A stretch of 64,000 bases of DNA from Pseudarthrobacter sp. SSS035 (GCF_023273875.1 NZ_CP096882.1:4092001-4156000); one strand, 5' to 3'. Shown: positions 33,395 to 45,055, numbered from the stretch's first letter. The notes: generated from the sequence alone by a model not told the origin. Program-made: numbers and translations.

Positions 33395-35182
33395 GTGCTG
33401 CGCACACATGACCTCGGATCCCTTCGCTCCGAGCACATTGGACAAACCGTAACCCTGGCTGGCTGGGTGGGCCGCCGTCGTGATCACGGTGGTGTTGCAT
33501 TCGTGGATCTGCGCGATGCGTCCGGCGTGGCCCAGGTTGTGGTCCGTGAGGAAGAGGTCTTCCACGGCCTGCGCAACGAGTACGTCCTGCAAATCACCGG
33601 CACCGTCTCCAAGCGCCCGGAGGGCAACGAGAACCCCGCCCTGGCCACCGGCGCCATTGAGGTCATGGCGGACAAGGTTGTTATCCTCAACACTTCCGAT
33701 CCGCTGCCGTTCCAGATCGACGAGCACGTGGAGGTCGGTGAGGAAGCCCGCCTGAAGCACCGCTACCTCGACCTGCGCCGCCCCGGCCCCGCCCGTAACC
33801 TCCGGCTGCGCTCCGAAGCCAACCGGATTGCCCGTGAACTGCTCCACCAGGACGGTTTTGTCGAGATCGAGACCCCCACGCTGACGCGTTCGACGCCGGA
33901 AGGCGCCCGCGACTTCGTGGTCCCCGCCCGCCTGGCGCCGGGTTCCTGGTACGCACTGCCGCAGTCCCCGCAGCTTTTCAAGCAGCTCCTGCAGGTGGGC
34001 GGCTTCGAGAAGTACTACCAGATCGCGCGCTGCTACCGCGACGAGGACTTCCGCGCCGACCGCCAGCCCGAATTCACCCAGCTGGACATCGAAGCCAGCT
34101 TCGTGGACCAGGACGACATCATTGCCCTGGGCGAAAACATCGTCAAGGCGCTGTGGAAGCTGATCGACGTCGAGATCCCGACGCCCATCCAGCGCATCAC
34201 GTACGCCGACGCTATGGCGCGCTATGGCTCGGACAAGCCCGATCTCCGCTTCGGCGTGGAACTGACTGAGCTCACCGAATTCTTCAAGGACACCGGCTTC
34301 GGCGTCTTCAAGGCTCCGTATGTCGGCGCCGTGGTGATGCCCGGCGGCGCTTCCCAGCCGCGACGCACCCTGGACGGCTGGCAGGAATTCGCCAAGCAGC
34401 GAGGCCACAAGGGCCTGGCCTACGTCCTCTTCAAGGAAGACGGCGAACTGGCTGGCCCTGTTGCCAAGAACCTGAATGAGGCCGAGCGTGCAGGCCTCGC
34501 CGACGCCGTGGGCGCCAAGCCGGGCGACTGCATCTTCTTCGCCGCAGGTGAGAAGTCAGCGGCACGCGCCCTCCTGGGTGCTGCCCGCGTGGAGATCGGC
34601 CACCGCACCGGCCTGATCGACCCCAGCGCCTGGGCGTTCTGCTGGGTGGTTGACGCACCCATGTTCGAACCGGCCGCCGCAGCGGTGGCGTCCGGTGATG
34701 TGGCTGTTGGCGCCGGAAAGTGGACGGCCGTCCACCACGCCTTCACCTCGCCCAAGCCCGAGTTCATGGACACGTTCGACAAGGACCCGGAATCGGCCCT
34801 GTCCTACGCCTACGACATTGTCTGCAACGGCAATGAAATCGGCGGCGGCTCCATCCGTATCCACGAGCGTGACGTCCAGGAACGCGTATTTGAACTGATG
34901 GGGCTGGACAAGGCAGACGCCCAGACCAAGTTCGGCTTCCTGCTGGAAGGCTTCAAGTTCGGCGCTCCTCCGCACGGCGGCATCGCGTTCGGCTGGGACC
35001 GTGTGGTGGCATTGCTGGCGGGCGTTGAGTCCATCCGCGACGTCATTGCCTTCCCGAAGACGGGCAACGGTTACGACCCCCTGACACAGGCTCCCGCGCC
35101 GATCACGGCGCAGCAGCGCAAGGAAGCCGGCGTGGACTTCAGGCCCCAAACGAAAACGGAAGAGCCCAAAAAGGCCGAGTAA
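33395..35182 (+). CDS. aspS: Aspartyl-tRNA synthetase
   Basis: 595 residues, bacterial-type AspRS. N-terminal OB anticodon domain (TVTLAGWVGRRRDHGGVAFVDLRD), class II motifs (RYLDLRR, FVEIETPTLTRSTPEGARDF, YALPQSPQLFKQ, IARCYRDEDFRADRQPEFTQLDIE), the bacterial GAD insertion, and FGWDRVVALLAG (motif 3). Whether it is discriminating cannot be decided here. GTG 33395 has AAAGG upstream; the frame remains open upstream to 33326. It is followed by a strong hairpin. Confidence 0.96.
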   Translation: MLRTHDLGSLRSEHIGQTVTLAGWVGRRRDHGGVAFVDLRDASGVAQVVVREEEVFHGLRNEYVLQITGTVSKRPEGNENPALATGAIEVMADKVVILNTSDPLPFQIDEHVEVGEEARLKHRYLDLRRPGPARNLRLRSEANRIARELLHQDGFVEIETPTLTRSTPEGARDFVVPARLAPGSWYALPQSPQLFKQLLQVGGFEKYYQIARCYRDEDFRADRQPEFTQLDIEASFVDQDDIIALGENIVKALWKLIDVEIPTPIQRITYADAMARYGSDKPDLRFGVELTELTEFFKDTGFGVFKAPYVGAVVMPGGASQPRRTLDGWQEFAKQRGHKGLAYVLFKEDGELAGPVAKNLNEAERAGLADAVGAKPGDCIFFAAGEKSAARALLGAARVEIGHRTGLIDPSAWAFCWVVDAPMFEPAAAAVASGDVAVGAGKWTAVHHAFTSPKPEFMDTFDKDPESALSYAYDIVCNGNEIGGGSIRIHERDVQERVFELMGLDKADAQTKFGFLLEGFKFGAPPHGGIAFGWDRVVALLAGVESIRDVIAFPKTGNGYDPLTQAPAPITAQQRKEAGVDFRPQTKTEEPKKAE

Positions 35183-35199
35183 TTTGAACACCGCAGTCG

Positions 35200-35232
35200 A
35201 GGGGCTCCCCGGGAAACCGGGGGGCCTTTCGC
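35200..35232 (+). terminator. Terminator after aspS
   Basis: Stem GGCTCCCCGG-GAAA-CCGGGGGGCC (35203-35226) with one wobble, followed by TTTC. It begins about 20 bases after the aspS stop. Confidence 0.8.
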
Positions 35233-35251
35233 ATTGGAAGAGTGGTACGCC

Positions 35252-36107
35252 ATGACAGTTTCACGTCCTGCACCAGCCCTGGCCCTGCCTGGGCTTGAGG
35301 CGCTGATGGATGCCGCCTGGCCGGCCCCGGACCGCGAGGAATCCGACGGCTGGGTGCTTCGCGCAGCCTCCGGCGTGACCCAGCGCGCCAACTCCGTCTG
35401 GCCGCGGGAGCCGGAGGGCGATATGCACCGGCAGCACGAGGCTTTGCGTGCGGCGCGGCTCTGGTACCGCGGCCGGCGCCTGCCGCTGATTTTCCAGGTC
35501 TTCGATGATCCCCGCTCCACCGGACTGAATGCCATCCTCGACGGGGAAGGCTTCACCCGCCAAATCCGAAACGCTGGTGATGTGCCGGAGCAGCGGCGCG
35601 CAGGTGGCGGACCCGCAGAGTATGGACCAACCTGCTGTGCTTCAAACTGCGGCGGCCCAACCCGTCGTCGAGATTTCCACCGTCCCCAGCGATGAGTGGC
35701 TTGAGCTGTGGTGGAGCGTGGATGGCCGCGGCGTCCCGGCCGAGCGCGAGACCGCACGCAGCATCCTTGCAGGCTGCCTGTCGCTCTATGCCCTGGTGAG
35801 GTCCGACGACGGCGTCCCCGCCGCCGTCGGACGGCTCGCTCTCCCTCCCACCAGGGAATCGGCAAGTAGTTGGGGCGGGCTTTACTGCATGGCCACCCGA
35901 ACGGACGCCCGGCGGCGCGGCCATGCCCTGCGGATCATGCAGGCCCTCCTGCAGGAAGGCGCCGCCCGCAACCTGGCCGGCTACTGGCTGCTGGTCACCG
36001 CAGCGAACTCCGGGGCCCGGCAGCTCTACGCCCAGGCAGGATTCCAGGAAGCCTGCCGCTACCTCTACCGGCAGGAACGGCCCAAGCGGCACTTGACCGG
36101 CTGCTAA
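35252..36107 (+). pseudogene. GNAT acetyltransferase split by a one-base frameshift
   Basis: Two overlapping frames make one protein. Frame one (from ATG 35252) gives LPGLEALMDAAWPA, GWVLRAASGVTQRANSVWP and ILDGEGFTRQ. The next frame continues SETLVMCR, VPSDEWLELWWSVDGRG and the GNAT core GGLYCMATRTDARRRGHALRIMQALL. Removing one A from the AAA at 35562-35564 joins them as GEGFTRQ-SETLVM. The whole resembles the ~280-residue actinobacterial GNAT proteins of the Rv0428c type. Either a true disruption, or a sequencing error; the rest of the reading frame is intact, so decay is recent if real. If frame two is translated alone, it could start at 35529. Confidence 0.75.
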
Positions 36108-36170
36108 GGGGCCCGGAGATCCGGATTGTTGGCCGGGCCGCGCTTGTCACCGACGGCCGGTTGTGGATAA

Positions 36171-36845
36171 CTATGGCCGTGCGTCAGCGACCTGTATCCG
36201 GACAGCGCAGACATCCGCGGCGGCCTTCCGCAGCACCGAGCCATTGGGATCAGGCACATCCAGGAAGTCCAGCCGGGGGACTGAGGCATACAGCTTCATG
36301 GCAGGTTGGTCCATGACGAGCCCCGCAAGGGTCCGGTCCCCGCCGGGCGCCAGGTACTCGATCGGTTGGCCACCGAAGACCGCGGCTGCGTGGGCTGCCA
36401 CTTTCTCCACCAGCTCATCAGCCTGGTTGGCCCGGCGCCGTGCGAACCGCTGCTGGGACTGGCCGCCGGCCGCGGTGCGGGACTGCACGTAGCGGGACCC
36501 CGCCTTGGACGCGAGCAGGATGCCTTCCCGGGCCACACCCACCGCATAGCCGCCGCGCCGCACAAGCACCAGGCCAGCCGTCCGGGGCTGGCCGGCGACG
36601 GAGGCCAGGCGCTGCAGGGGATCAGCGCCGCGTCCGGGCCGTCCGTCAGGTGCCCACGGAGCCTGAAGCAGCGCAGTGGTGCCGTCGGCCGCCAGCAGCC
36701 GCACGCCGTCGTCGTCATCGCTGATCCGGAAGCCGCCGTGCGAGGCACCGAAGCGTTCCGCCCAGCCGGCCAGGCGTCCGCCGGGCACAAACGCGGTCCT
36801 GACGGACCCCGGCCGGCCGACGCCGGGGGTACTGCGTGCGCTCAT
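36171..36845 (-). CDS. acVLRF1-type peptidyl-tRNA hydrolase
   Basis: 224 residues. The central GSRYVQSRTAAGGQSQQRFARRRANQADELV resembles the catalytic loop of Vms1/ANKZF1-like release factor (VLRF1) domains, where a conserved Gln cleaves peptidyl-tRNA on stalled large ribosomal subunits. Flanking parts (TAGLVLVRRGGYAVGVAREGILL, FGGQPIEYLAPGGDR) fit the eRF1-like fold. ATG 36845 (MSARSTPGVGRP) has AAGGGA upstream; the frame is open to 37067. The assignment rests on recall of the family, not a search. A role in ribosome rescue is inferred. It converges on the GNAT gene and diverges from rarA. Confidence 0.7.
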   Translation of the reverse strand: MSARSTPGVGRPGSVRTAFVPGGRLAGWAERFGASHGGFRISDDDDGVRLLAADGTTALLQAPWAPDGRPGRGADPLQRLASVAGQPRTAGLVLVRRGGYAVGVAREGILLASKAGSRYVQSRTAAGGQSQQRFARRRANQADELVEKVAAHAAAVFGGQPIEYLAPGGDRTLAGLVMDQPAMKLYASVPRLDFLDVPDPNGSVLRKAAADVCAVRIQVADARP

Positions 36846-36908
36846 GGCGGGATCCCTTAGGTGGCGGGCGGAAATGGAGGAACGGAAGTGGGGCAGTGAA
36901 CTAATGAG

Positions 36909-36920
36909 TAGCCTATCTAT
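36909..36920 (+). promoter_or_regulatory. Leaderless -10 (TAGCCT) for rarA
   Basis: TAGCCT at 36909-36914 lies 6 bases before GTG 36921; no RBS. Confidence 0.42.
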
Positions 36921-38321
36921 GTGGATGATCTCTTCGCCCAAGGGCATGGCAATGACGACGACGACACTGACGAACCGTCGTCGTCCGGCCGTACCGCCGC
37001 GCCCCGCAGTCCGTTGGCCGTGCGGATGCGGCCACGCACCCTGGATGACGTGGTGGGCCAGCAGCACCTGCTGGGGCAGGGATCACCGTTGCGGCAGCTG
37101 GCGGCCGGCACCGACGCCCTGGGTCCCGCAGGCCCAAGCTCGCTGATCCTCTGGGGACCGCCCGGGACCGGAAAAACCACGCTGGCGCATGTGATCGCCA
37201 AGGGCAAGGGGCGGAAGTTCGTGGAGCTGTCCGCCATCACCGCGGGCGTCAAGGACGTCCGGCGGGTTATGGACGAAGCCCTGACAGCGCGGGACCTGTA
37301 CAAGACCACCACTGTGCTTTTCCTTGACGAGATCCACCGCTTCAACAAGGCCCAGCAGGATGCCCTGCTGCCCGGCGTCGAAAACCGCTGGGTGGTGCTC
37401 GTAGCAGCAACCACGGAAAACCCGTCCTTCTCGGTGGTCTCGCCACTGCTGTCCCGCTCCCTCCTGCTCACCCTGAAACCGCTGACGGAGGCGGACATTG
37501 AAGGGCTCCTGCAGCGCGCCGTGGCGGACGAACGCGGCCTGAACGGAAAAGTGGAGCTCACCGCTGAGGCCCTGGCGCACCTCGTCCGGCTCGCGGGCGG
37601 CGACGCCCGGCGCGCCCTGACGGCCCTTGAAGCCGCAGCGGGCGTGGCCTTCGGCGATGCGGACGACGCCGCTGCCGACTCTCTGGTCACCGTGGAACTC
37701 AAGCACACCGAACGCGCCCTCGACGTGGCCGCCGTGCGCTACGACCGCGCCGGGGACCAGCACTACGACGTCGCCAGCGCCTTCATCAAATCGGTCCGAG
37801 GCTCCGACGTCGACGCCGCACTGCACTACCTGGCCAGAATGCTGGAGGCAGGGGAGGACCCGAGGTTCATTGCCCGGCGCATCGTGATTTCCGCGGCGGA
37901 AGACGTGGGAATGGCGGACCCCACAGCGCTGCAGACGGCGGTCGCCGCCGCCCAGGCAGTCCAGCTGATCGGCATGCCCGAGGGGCGGATCGTCCTGGCC
38001 GAGGCCGTGGTGCATCTGGCCACCGCGCCGAAATCCAATGCCGCGTACATGGGAATCAACAAGGCCGTCGCGGATGTCCGTGCCGGCTTGGGCAACGGGA
38101 TCCCGGCGCACCTGCGTGATGCGCACTACCCCGGCTCCAAGCAGCTGGGCCACGGGCTCGGCTACAAGTACGCCCACGATGCCCCCCATTCGGTAGCCAG
38201 CCAGCAGTACCCGCCGGATGACCTGGTGGGTCGGGACTACTACGAGCCCACCGCCAACGGCGCGGAACGGGACATCGCCGTGCGCCTCGAACGCCTGCGC
38301 AAGATCATCCGCGGCAACTGA
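36921..38321 (+). CDS. rarA: Replication-associated recombination protein A (RarA/MgsA)
   Basis: 466 residues, AAA+ clamp-loader-like ATPase. Walker A GPPGTGKTT, Walker B LFLDEIHRFNKAQQDALLP, sensor VAATTENPSFSVVSPLLSRS, and the C-terminal MgsA domain (YDVASAFIKSVRGSDVDAALHYLARML, ARRIVISAAEDVGMADP) which forms the tetramer. RarA acts at stalled replication forks. GTG 36921 gives an acidic N-terminus (DDLFAQGHGNDDDDTD). Confidence 0.95.
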   Translation: MDDLFAQGHGNDDDDTDEPSSSGRTAAPRSPLAVRMRPRTLDDVVGQQHLLGQGSPLRQLAAGTDALGPAGPSSLILWGPPGTGKTTLAHVIAKGKGRKFVELSAITAGVKDVRRVMDEALTARDLYKTTTVLFLDEIHRFNKAQQDALLPGVENRWVVLVAATTENPSFSVVSPLLSRSLLLTLKPLTEADIEGLLQRAVADERGLNGKVELTAEALAHLVRLAGGDARRALTALEAAAGVAFGDADDAAADSLVTVELKHTERALDVAAVRYDRAGDQHYDVASAFIKSVRGSDVDAALHYLARMLEAGEDPRFIARRIVISAAEDVGMADPTALQTAVAAAQAVQLIGMPEGRIVLAEAVVHLATAPKSNAAYMGINKAVADVRAGLGNGIPAHLRDAHYPGSKQLGHGLGYKYAHDAPHSVASQQYPPDDLVGRDYYEPTANGAERDIAVRLERLRKIIRGN

Positions 38322-38352
38322 CCGGCGTCGTCGGTGGAGTGGGCCCCGGCCA

Positions 38353-38394
38353 GTGACGCGACGGGAGTGACGCCACGGGAGTGACCGGGGGAGC
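38353..38394. repeat. 14-bp tandem repeat before rpsD
   Basis: GTGACGCGACGGGA (38353-38366), GTGACGCCACGGGA (38367-38380) and a degenerate third copy (38381-38394). They lie just after rarA. No other feature explains them. Confidence 0.65.
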
Positions 38395-38438
38395 GGCGGC
38401 CGGAGCCGGCGGAGTGTGGGAATGCAGCCGAATCCTGC

Positions 38439-38609
38439 TAAGATTGTTCGTTGTCTGGCAAGGCGCGGACGCAATCTCCCCATCCTTCAGTATTTCTGCT
38501 GTTTCGTTGGGGTAGCCCTGTGCCCAGTAGCAAAAGGCAGCGGTTGGCCGATGCTCTCCATTATGGAGGCCAGTAACACTGACACACCGCAGATATTGGA
38601 AGGACACAA
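38439..38609 (+). promoter_or_regulatory. rpsD promoter and leader
   Basis: TAAGAT at 38439-38444 is a good -10 and would give a leader of about 155 bases before GTG 38610, long for a gene in this window. S4 autoregulates via leaders in other bacteria; I cannot assign a known S4-binding structure here. GGAAGGA just before the GTG is the RBS. Confidence 0.4.
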
Positions 38610-39236
38610 GTGGCTAACAACACTCGTGCTCGCCGTACAGCACGCCTCTCGCGTGCACTCGGCATTGCTCTGACCCCCAAGGCCGCCAAGTACATGGAGC
38701 GCCGCCCGTACGGCCCCGGTGAGCATGGCCGTGCCCGCAAGAAGCAGGACTCCGACTACGCCGTACGTCTGCGCGAAAAGCAGCGTCTGCGCGCCCAGTA
38801 CGGCATCCGCGAAGCCCAGATGACCCGCGCCTTCGAAGAAGCCCGCCGCACCAAGGGCCTGACCGGTGAAAACCTGATCGAACTGCTCGAAATGCGTCTC
38901 GACGCCCTCGTGCTGCGTGCCGGCTTCGCCCGCACCATCGCCCAGGCCCGCCAGCTCGTTGTGCACCGCCACATCATGGTTGACGGCATCCGCGTTGACC
39001 GCCCGTCCTTCCGCGTCAGCGAAGGCCAGCTTGTCCACGTCCACACCCGCAGTGAAACCATGGTTCCGCTCCAGGTTGCAGCAGCCGGCGCACACCGCGA
39101 CGTCCTGCCCCAGGTTCCGGCCTACCTGGACGTCAAGCTTGACGCCCTGCAAGCCCGCCTGGTCCGTCGCCCGAAGCGCTCCGAGGTTCCCGTAACCTGC
39201 GAAGAGCAGCTCGTCGTCGAATTCTACGCACGCTAA
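38610..39236 (+). CDS. rpsD: 30S ribosomal protein S4
   Basis: 208 residues. N-terminal RRTARLSRALGIALTP, no Cys4 zinc motif (the zinc-free C-minus type), PGEHGRARKKQ, and a C-terminal S4 RNA-binding domain (LDALVLRAGFARTIAQARQLVVHRHIMVDG). It nucleates assembly of the 30S body. Start GTG 38610. It stands alone rather than within an alpha operon, as usual in many actinobacteria, and ends in a strong terminator. Confidence 0.97.
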   Translation: MANNTRARRTARLSRALGIALTPKAAKYMERRPYGPGEHGRARKKQDSDYAVRLREKQRLRAQYGIREAQMTRAFEEARRTKGLTGENLIELLEMRLDALVLRAGFARTIAQARQLVVHRHIMVDGIRVDRPSFRVSEGQLVHVHTRSETMVPLQVAAAGAHRDVLPQVPAYLDVKLDALQARLVRRPKRSEVPVTCEEQLVVEFYAR

Positions 39237-39252
39237 ATCCCAGCAGCGTATC

Positions 39253-39288
39253 CAAAGAAGCCCGTGGCAAGCGCCACGGGCTTCTTTG
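39253..39288 (+). terminator. rpsD terminator
   Basis: Perfect 16-bp stem (39253-39268 with 39273-39288), AAGC loop, ending in CTTCTTTG. Textbook hairpin 16 bases after the rpsD stop. Confidence 0.92.
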
Positions 39289-39381
39289 TATGTAAGGTAC
39301 TTGGGGGACATCTGCGGAACGCATCAAGGCAGCGTGCGCGGAGGTAAAAGATCCACGTCAGTTTCAAGGAGATGAACGTCT

Positions 39382-39756
39382 ATGTCTGGTGGCGATATTG
39401 CCGGCCTGATCGCAGCCGGGGTGTTCGCGCTCCTGGTGCTGCTGCTCGCCGTGCCCATCCTGAAGCTCGGCAGTGTGCTGGAGGAAATTCGGACCTCCAT
39501 CCGCTCCCTCAGCGATGGCGCCACGCCCCTGCTGGACGAAGTCACCGCGACTGTGACCACCACCAACCAGCAGTTGAAGAAAGTGGATGGCATCGCCTCC
39601 AACGTTTCGGATGCGTCGGCAAACCTTTCCGCACTGTCATCACTCGTTGCAGCGACAGTCGGCTCACCGCTGATCAAGGTGGCGGCCTTCAGCTACGGCG
39701 TGCGCTCAGCGCTGGCCAACCGCAAGAAGCCCGCACCCGGCCGCCGCAGCCGCTAA
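39382..39756 (+). CDS. DUF948 domain membrane protein
   Basis: 124 residues. One N-terminal membrane helix (GLIAAGVFALLVLLLAVPI) followed by a helical segment (LEEIRTSIRSLSDGATPLLDEVTATVTTTNQQLKKVDGI) typical of DUF948. The conserved place between rpsD and alaS is seen in other actinobacteria. Function unknown. AAGGAG precedes the ATG. It is the first gene of a small set with the next ORF. Confidence 0.88.
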   Translation: MSGGDIAGLIAAGVFALLVLLLAVPILKLGSVLEEIRTSIRSLSDGATPLLDEVTATVTTTNQQLKKVDGIASNVSDASANLSALSSLVAATVGSPLIKVAAFSYGVRSALANRKKPAPGRRSR

Positions 39757-39773
39757 GCCACCGGAGAACTGAA

Positions 39774-40004
39774 ATGAAACGATTTGTCTGGATGGGAATC
39801 GGCGTGGCCATCGGTGTCATTGCTTTCCGCAAGATCAGCGAAGCCCAGTCCAACCTGGGGCCCGAGGGCCTGAACCGCGCGGTGGGCCGGCTGGCCGACG
39901 GCGTATACGACTTCGCCGATGCCGTGCGTGCCGGAATGCATGAGCGCGAGACCGATCTGCGGGCCGCCCTCGGGGTCGATTCCCAGGACGTAGCCCGCCG
40001 CTGA
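39774..40004 (+). CDS. Small membrane protein upstream of alaS (DUF6167-like)
   Basis: 76 residues starting MKRFVWMGIGVAIGVIAFRK, one short N-terminal hydrophobic segment, then a soluble amphipathic tail (GLNRAVGRLADGVYDFADAVRAGMHERETDLRAALG). Position after DUF948 and ahead of alaS matches small DUF6167-type proteins of actinobacteria. Function unknown. ATG 39774 has GGAG upstream and follows the DUF948 stop by 17 bases, so they are likely co-transcribed. Confidence 0.8.
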   Translation: MKRFVWMGIGVAIGVIAFRKISEAQSNLGPEGLNRAVGRLADGVYDFADAVRAGMHERETDLRAALGVDSQDVARR

Positions 40005-40121
40005 GCGCGGGAAAAACGCGCGAGAATTAAACCAGCAGCCGCCGCTTGCCGGCACTGCCGTCTGAATCAATAAGTCATGCGTGGCATAACGCGTGAACCG
40101 AGAAGGGTATGTAATCAGCTC

Positions 40122-42800
<2,679 letters not shown>

Positions 42801-42807
42801 GGAACCC

Positions 42808-43419
42808 GTGACAGAATCCGCTGGCGCCGCCGTCTACCCCCAGGGCATCAAACTGGGGGTAGACGTCGGCACCGTCCGCGTGGGCGTGGCCCTCTGCGAC
42901 CGGGACGAAATCCTGGCCACTCCGCACAAGACCCTGGACCGCAACGTCAAGAAGAATTCCGACGTGCGTGTCATCGCGTCCCTCGCTGGGGAACTGGGCG
43001 CCGTCCAGGTCTTCGTGGGGCTGCCACGCACCATGAAGGGCGAGGAACACGCCTCTGCCAGGATGGCCACCGACTACGCCGAACTGCTGGTCGCGGAGTT
43101 CGTTGCCCGGGGAATGGATGTTCCGGTCAACCTGGTCGACGAGCGCCTGAGCAGTGTTACGGCGCACCGTAACCTGCACGAAGCTGGCATGAGCAGCCGG
43201 AACCACCGTAAAGTGGTGGATCAGGTCGCGGCGGCAGGCATCCTCCAGCACGCCATCGACATGCAAAAAGCCAGGGGAACGGACGTTGGCAGCCGCGTGA
43301 CCGCGCCGCCCCGTACTCGGCCATCCGGAGCAGGTTCGGCAGTCCAGCCCGAGCACGCGGCCCCGGAAGGCATGACCCGATCTCAGAACACGGAAGGCTA
43401 CAGTGAGCCCGTCCAATAA
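42808..43419 (+). CDS. ruvX: Pre-16S rRNA nuclease / Holliday-junction-resolvase-like RuvX (YqgF)
   Basis: 203 residues. The RNase H fold shows KLGVDVGTVRVGVALCD, FVGLPRTMKGEEHASA, LVDERLSSVTA and KVVDQVAAAGILQHAID. YqgF matures the 5' end of 16S rRNA in E. coli; in mycobacteria RuvX resolves junctions. About 45 residues of Pro/Ser/Gly-rich tail follow the domain and are not usual. GTG 42808 is used. Its 3' end overlaps mltG by 17 bases. Confidence 0.92.
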   Translation: MTESAGAAVYPQGIKLGVDVGTVRVGVALCDRDEILATPHKTLDRNVKKNSDVRVIASLAGELGAVQVFVGLPRTMKGEEHASARMATDYAELLVAEFVARGMDVPVNLVDERLSSVTAHRNLHEAGMSSRNHRKVVDQVAAAGILQHAIDMQKARGTDVGSRVTAPPRTRPSGAGSAVQPEHAAPEGMTRSQNTEGYSEPVQ

Positions 43420-45055
43420 CGACGACGCCTCAGGCGCCACGAGCAACGATGGCGCCAGGCCGCTGACCCGAAAAGAGCTCCGCGCCCTGGAGAAGCACAC
43501 GGGAAGCAGCGATGTGGTTCCCGAGCAGGCCTACGAAACGGGGCAGGATGCGCCCGCACCTGCCACGGCTCCTGTTCCCGAAGCTGCACCCGTTCCGGCG
43601 CCTGCCCCCGCTCCTGCGCCTGCCCCCGTTCCGGTCCAGGCGGCCGAACCGGTTCAGGCGCCTGAACCGGATCCGGAGCCTCAGCCAGCTGTCCCCACAG
43701 CCCCGGAAACGCCGCCTTCCATCCAGGACGCCGGTCCGGCCGCAGACCACCAGCCGGACGAAGCCCAGGTTCAGGAATACCACCCCGACGACCAGCACTT
43801 TTATGAAGCGCACGACGCCGGGCACCTCCACCCTGACGAAGCGCTACATGACGCCGGACACCAGTATCCGGACGAAGAACACCACGATGCAGGCCACCTT
43901 GATGATCACCATGTCGATGACCACTTTCCAGATGATCACCATGCTGACTCCAGCCTGTTCGCCGGCGCAGCCACGGGTTCCGTAGTGGCAAAGCCCTCCA
44001 AGAAGGTGCGGCGCCGGCGCCGACTCCTGGCGCTGTTCCTGACTCTTGTGGTCTTCGTGGCAGCGATCGCCGTGGGCGCGCAGTTCCTGAAGCCCCTGCT
44101 GGGAAACGATAAGGCGGCCGACTACCCCGGCCCCGGCACGGGCGAAGTCATAGTTTCGGTCCAGCCCGGTGAAGGTACCCGCTCCGTGGCCACCAAACTG
44201 GAAAGCGGGAAAGTTGTGGCCAACGCTGACACTTTCCTGCAGGCCTTTGCTTCGTCCGGCGGAACGCTGTCGCCGGGGGACTACACGTTCAAGATGGAAA
44301 TGAAGAATTCCGACGCCGTCAGCGTCCTGCTCGGCACCGACAAGAGCAAGGTCATCTACTTCGCCTTGAGTGCCGGTCTCAGGGTCGGCGAGTCGCTGCA
44401 GGCCATCTCCGAGGGCTCCGGTGTGTCGCTGCAGCAACTGAAGGAGCTCAGCAACGCTCCCGCACAGTTTGGGCTCCCAGCCAACGCCAAAAACCTTGAG
44501 GGTTTCCTCGCTCCGGGGGAGTACCGCTTCCCGCTCGGCACACCGGCGAAGGAGATCCTCCAGTCGCTGGTGAAGGTAACCACGGACGAACTTGTGGCAC
44601 AGGGCATCACCGATCCGGCGAAGCAGTATGAAGCTGTGATCGTGGCGAGCATTGTCCAGGCCGAAGGCGGACAGGCTGAGTACGGCGACGTTGCCGGGGC
44701 CATCTACAACCGCCTCAAGCCGAATGACCAGACCTCCGGCTACCTGCAGGTGGATTCGGCCGTGACGTACGGGCTGGGCACCAAGAGCTTCAACTTCACC
44801 GATGAAGAGCGCCAGGACAAGTCCAACCTCTACAACACCTACGCCAACCCCGGCCTGCCGCCGGGCCCCATCGGTTCCCCGGGCAAAACCGCCATCGACG
44901 CGGCGGCGAAGCCCAAAACCAACGACTACCTGTACTGGGTAACCATCAACCTGGACACGAAAGAGACAAGGTTCTCCAAGACGCTCGACGAACACAACGT
45001 CTACGTCGACCAGTACAACACCTGGTGCCAGGCCAACGTGGGCCGCTGTACATGA
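43403..45055 (+). CDS. mltG: Endolytic transglycosylase MltG with a His/Asp-rich cytoplasmic segment
   Basis: 550 residues, longer than usual (~340-400). Residues 1-200 are cytoplasmic: a Pro/Ala-rich part (about 50-106), then residues 126-182 with 15 His and many Asp/Glu in three DAGH repeats. A basic RRRRR precedes the membrane helix (about 208-229), so the YceG catalytic domain is outside; it has ASIVQAEGGQAEYGDVAGAIYNRL with the catalytic Glu and LQVDSAVTYGLG. MltG cuts new glycan strands and ends their growth. Start GTG 43403 overlaps ruvX; its TGA overlaps the aroE ATG. Confidence 0.93.
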   Translation: MSPSNNDDASGATSNDGARPLTRKELRALEKHTGSSDVVPEQAYETGQDAPAPATAPVPEAAPVPAPAPAPAPAPVPVQAAEPVQAPEPDPEPQPAVPTAPETPPSIQDAGPAADHQPDEAQVQEYHPDDQHFYEAHDAGHLHPDEALHDAGHQYPDEEHHDAGHLDDHHVDDHFPDDHHADSSLFAGAATGSVVAKPSKKVRRRRRLLALFLTLVVFVAAIAVGAQFLKPLLGNDKAADYPGPGTGEVIVSVQPGEGTRSVATKLESGKVVANADTFLQAFASSGGTLSPGDYTFKMEMKNSDAVSVLLGTDKSKVIYFALSAGLRVGESLQAISEGSGVSLQQLKELSNAPAQFGLPANAKNLEGFLAPGEYRFPLGTPAKEILQSLVKVTTDELVAQGITDPAKQYEAVIVASIVQAEGGQAEYGDVAGAIYNRLKPNDQTSGYLQVDSAVTYGLGTKSFNFTDEERQDKSNLYNTYANPGLPPGPIGSPGKTAIDAAAKPKTNDYLYWVTINLDTKETRFSKTLDEHNVYVDQYNTWCQANVGRCT

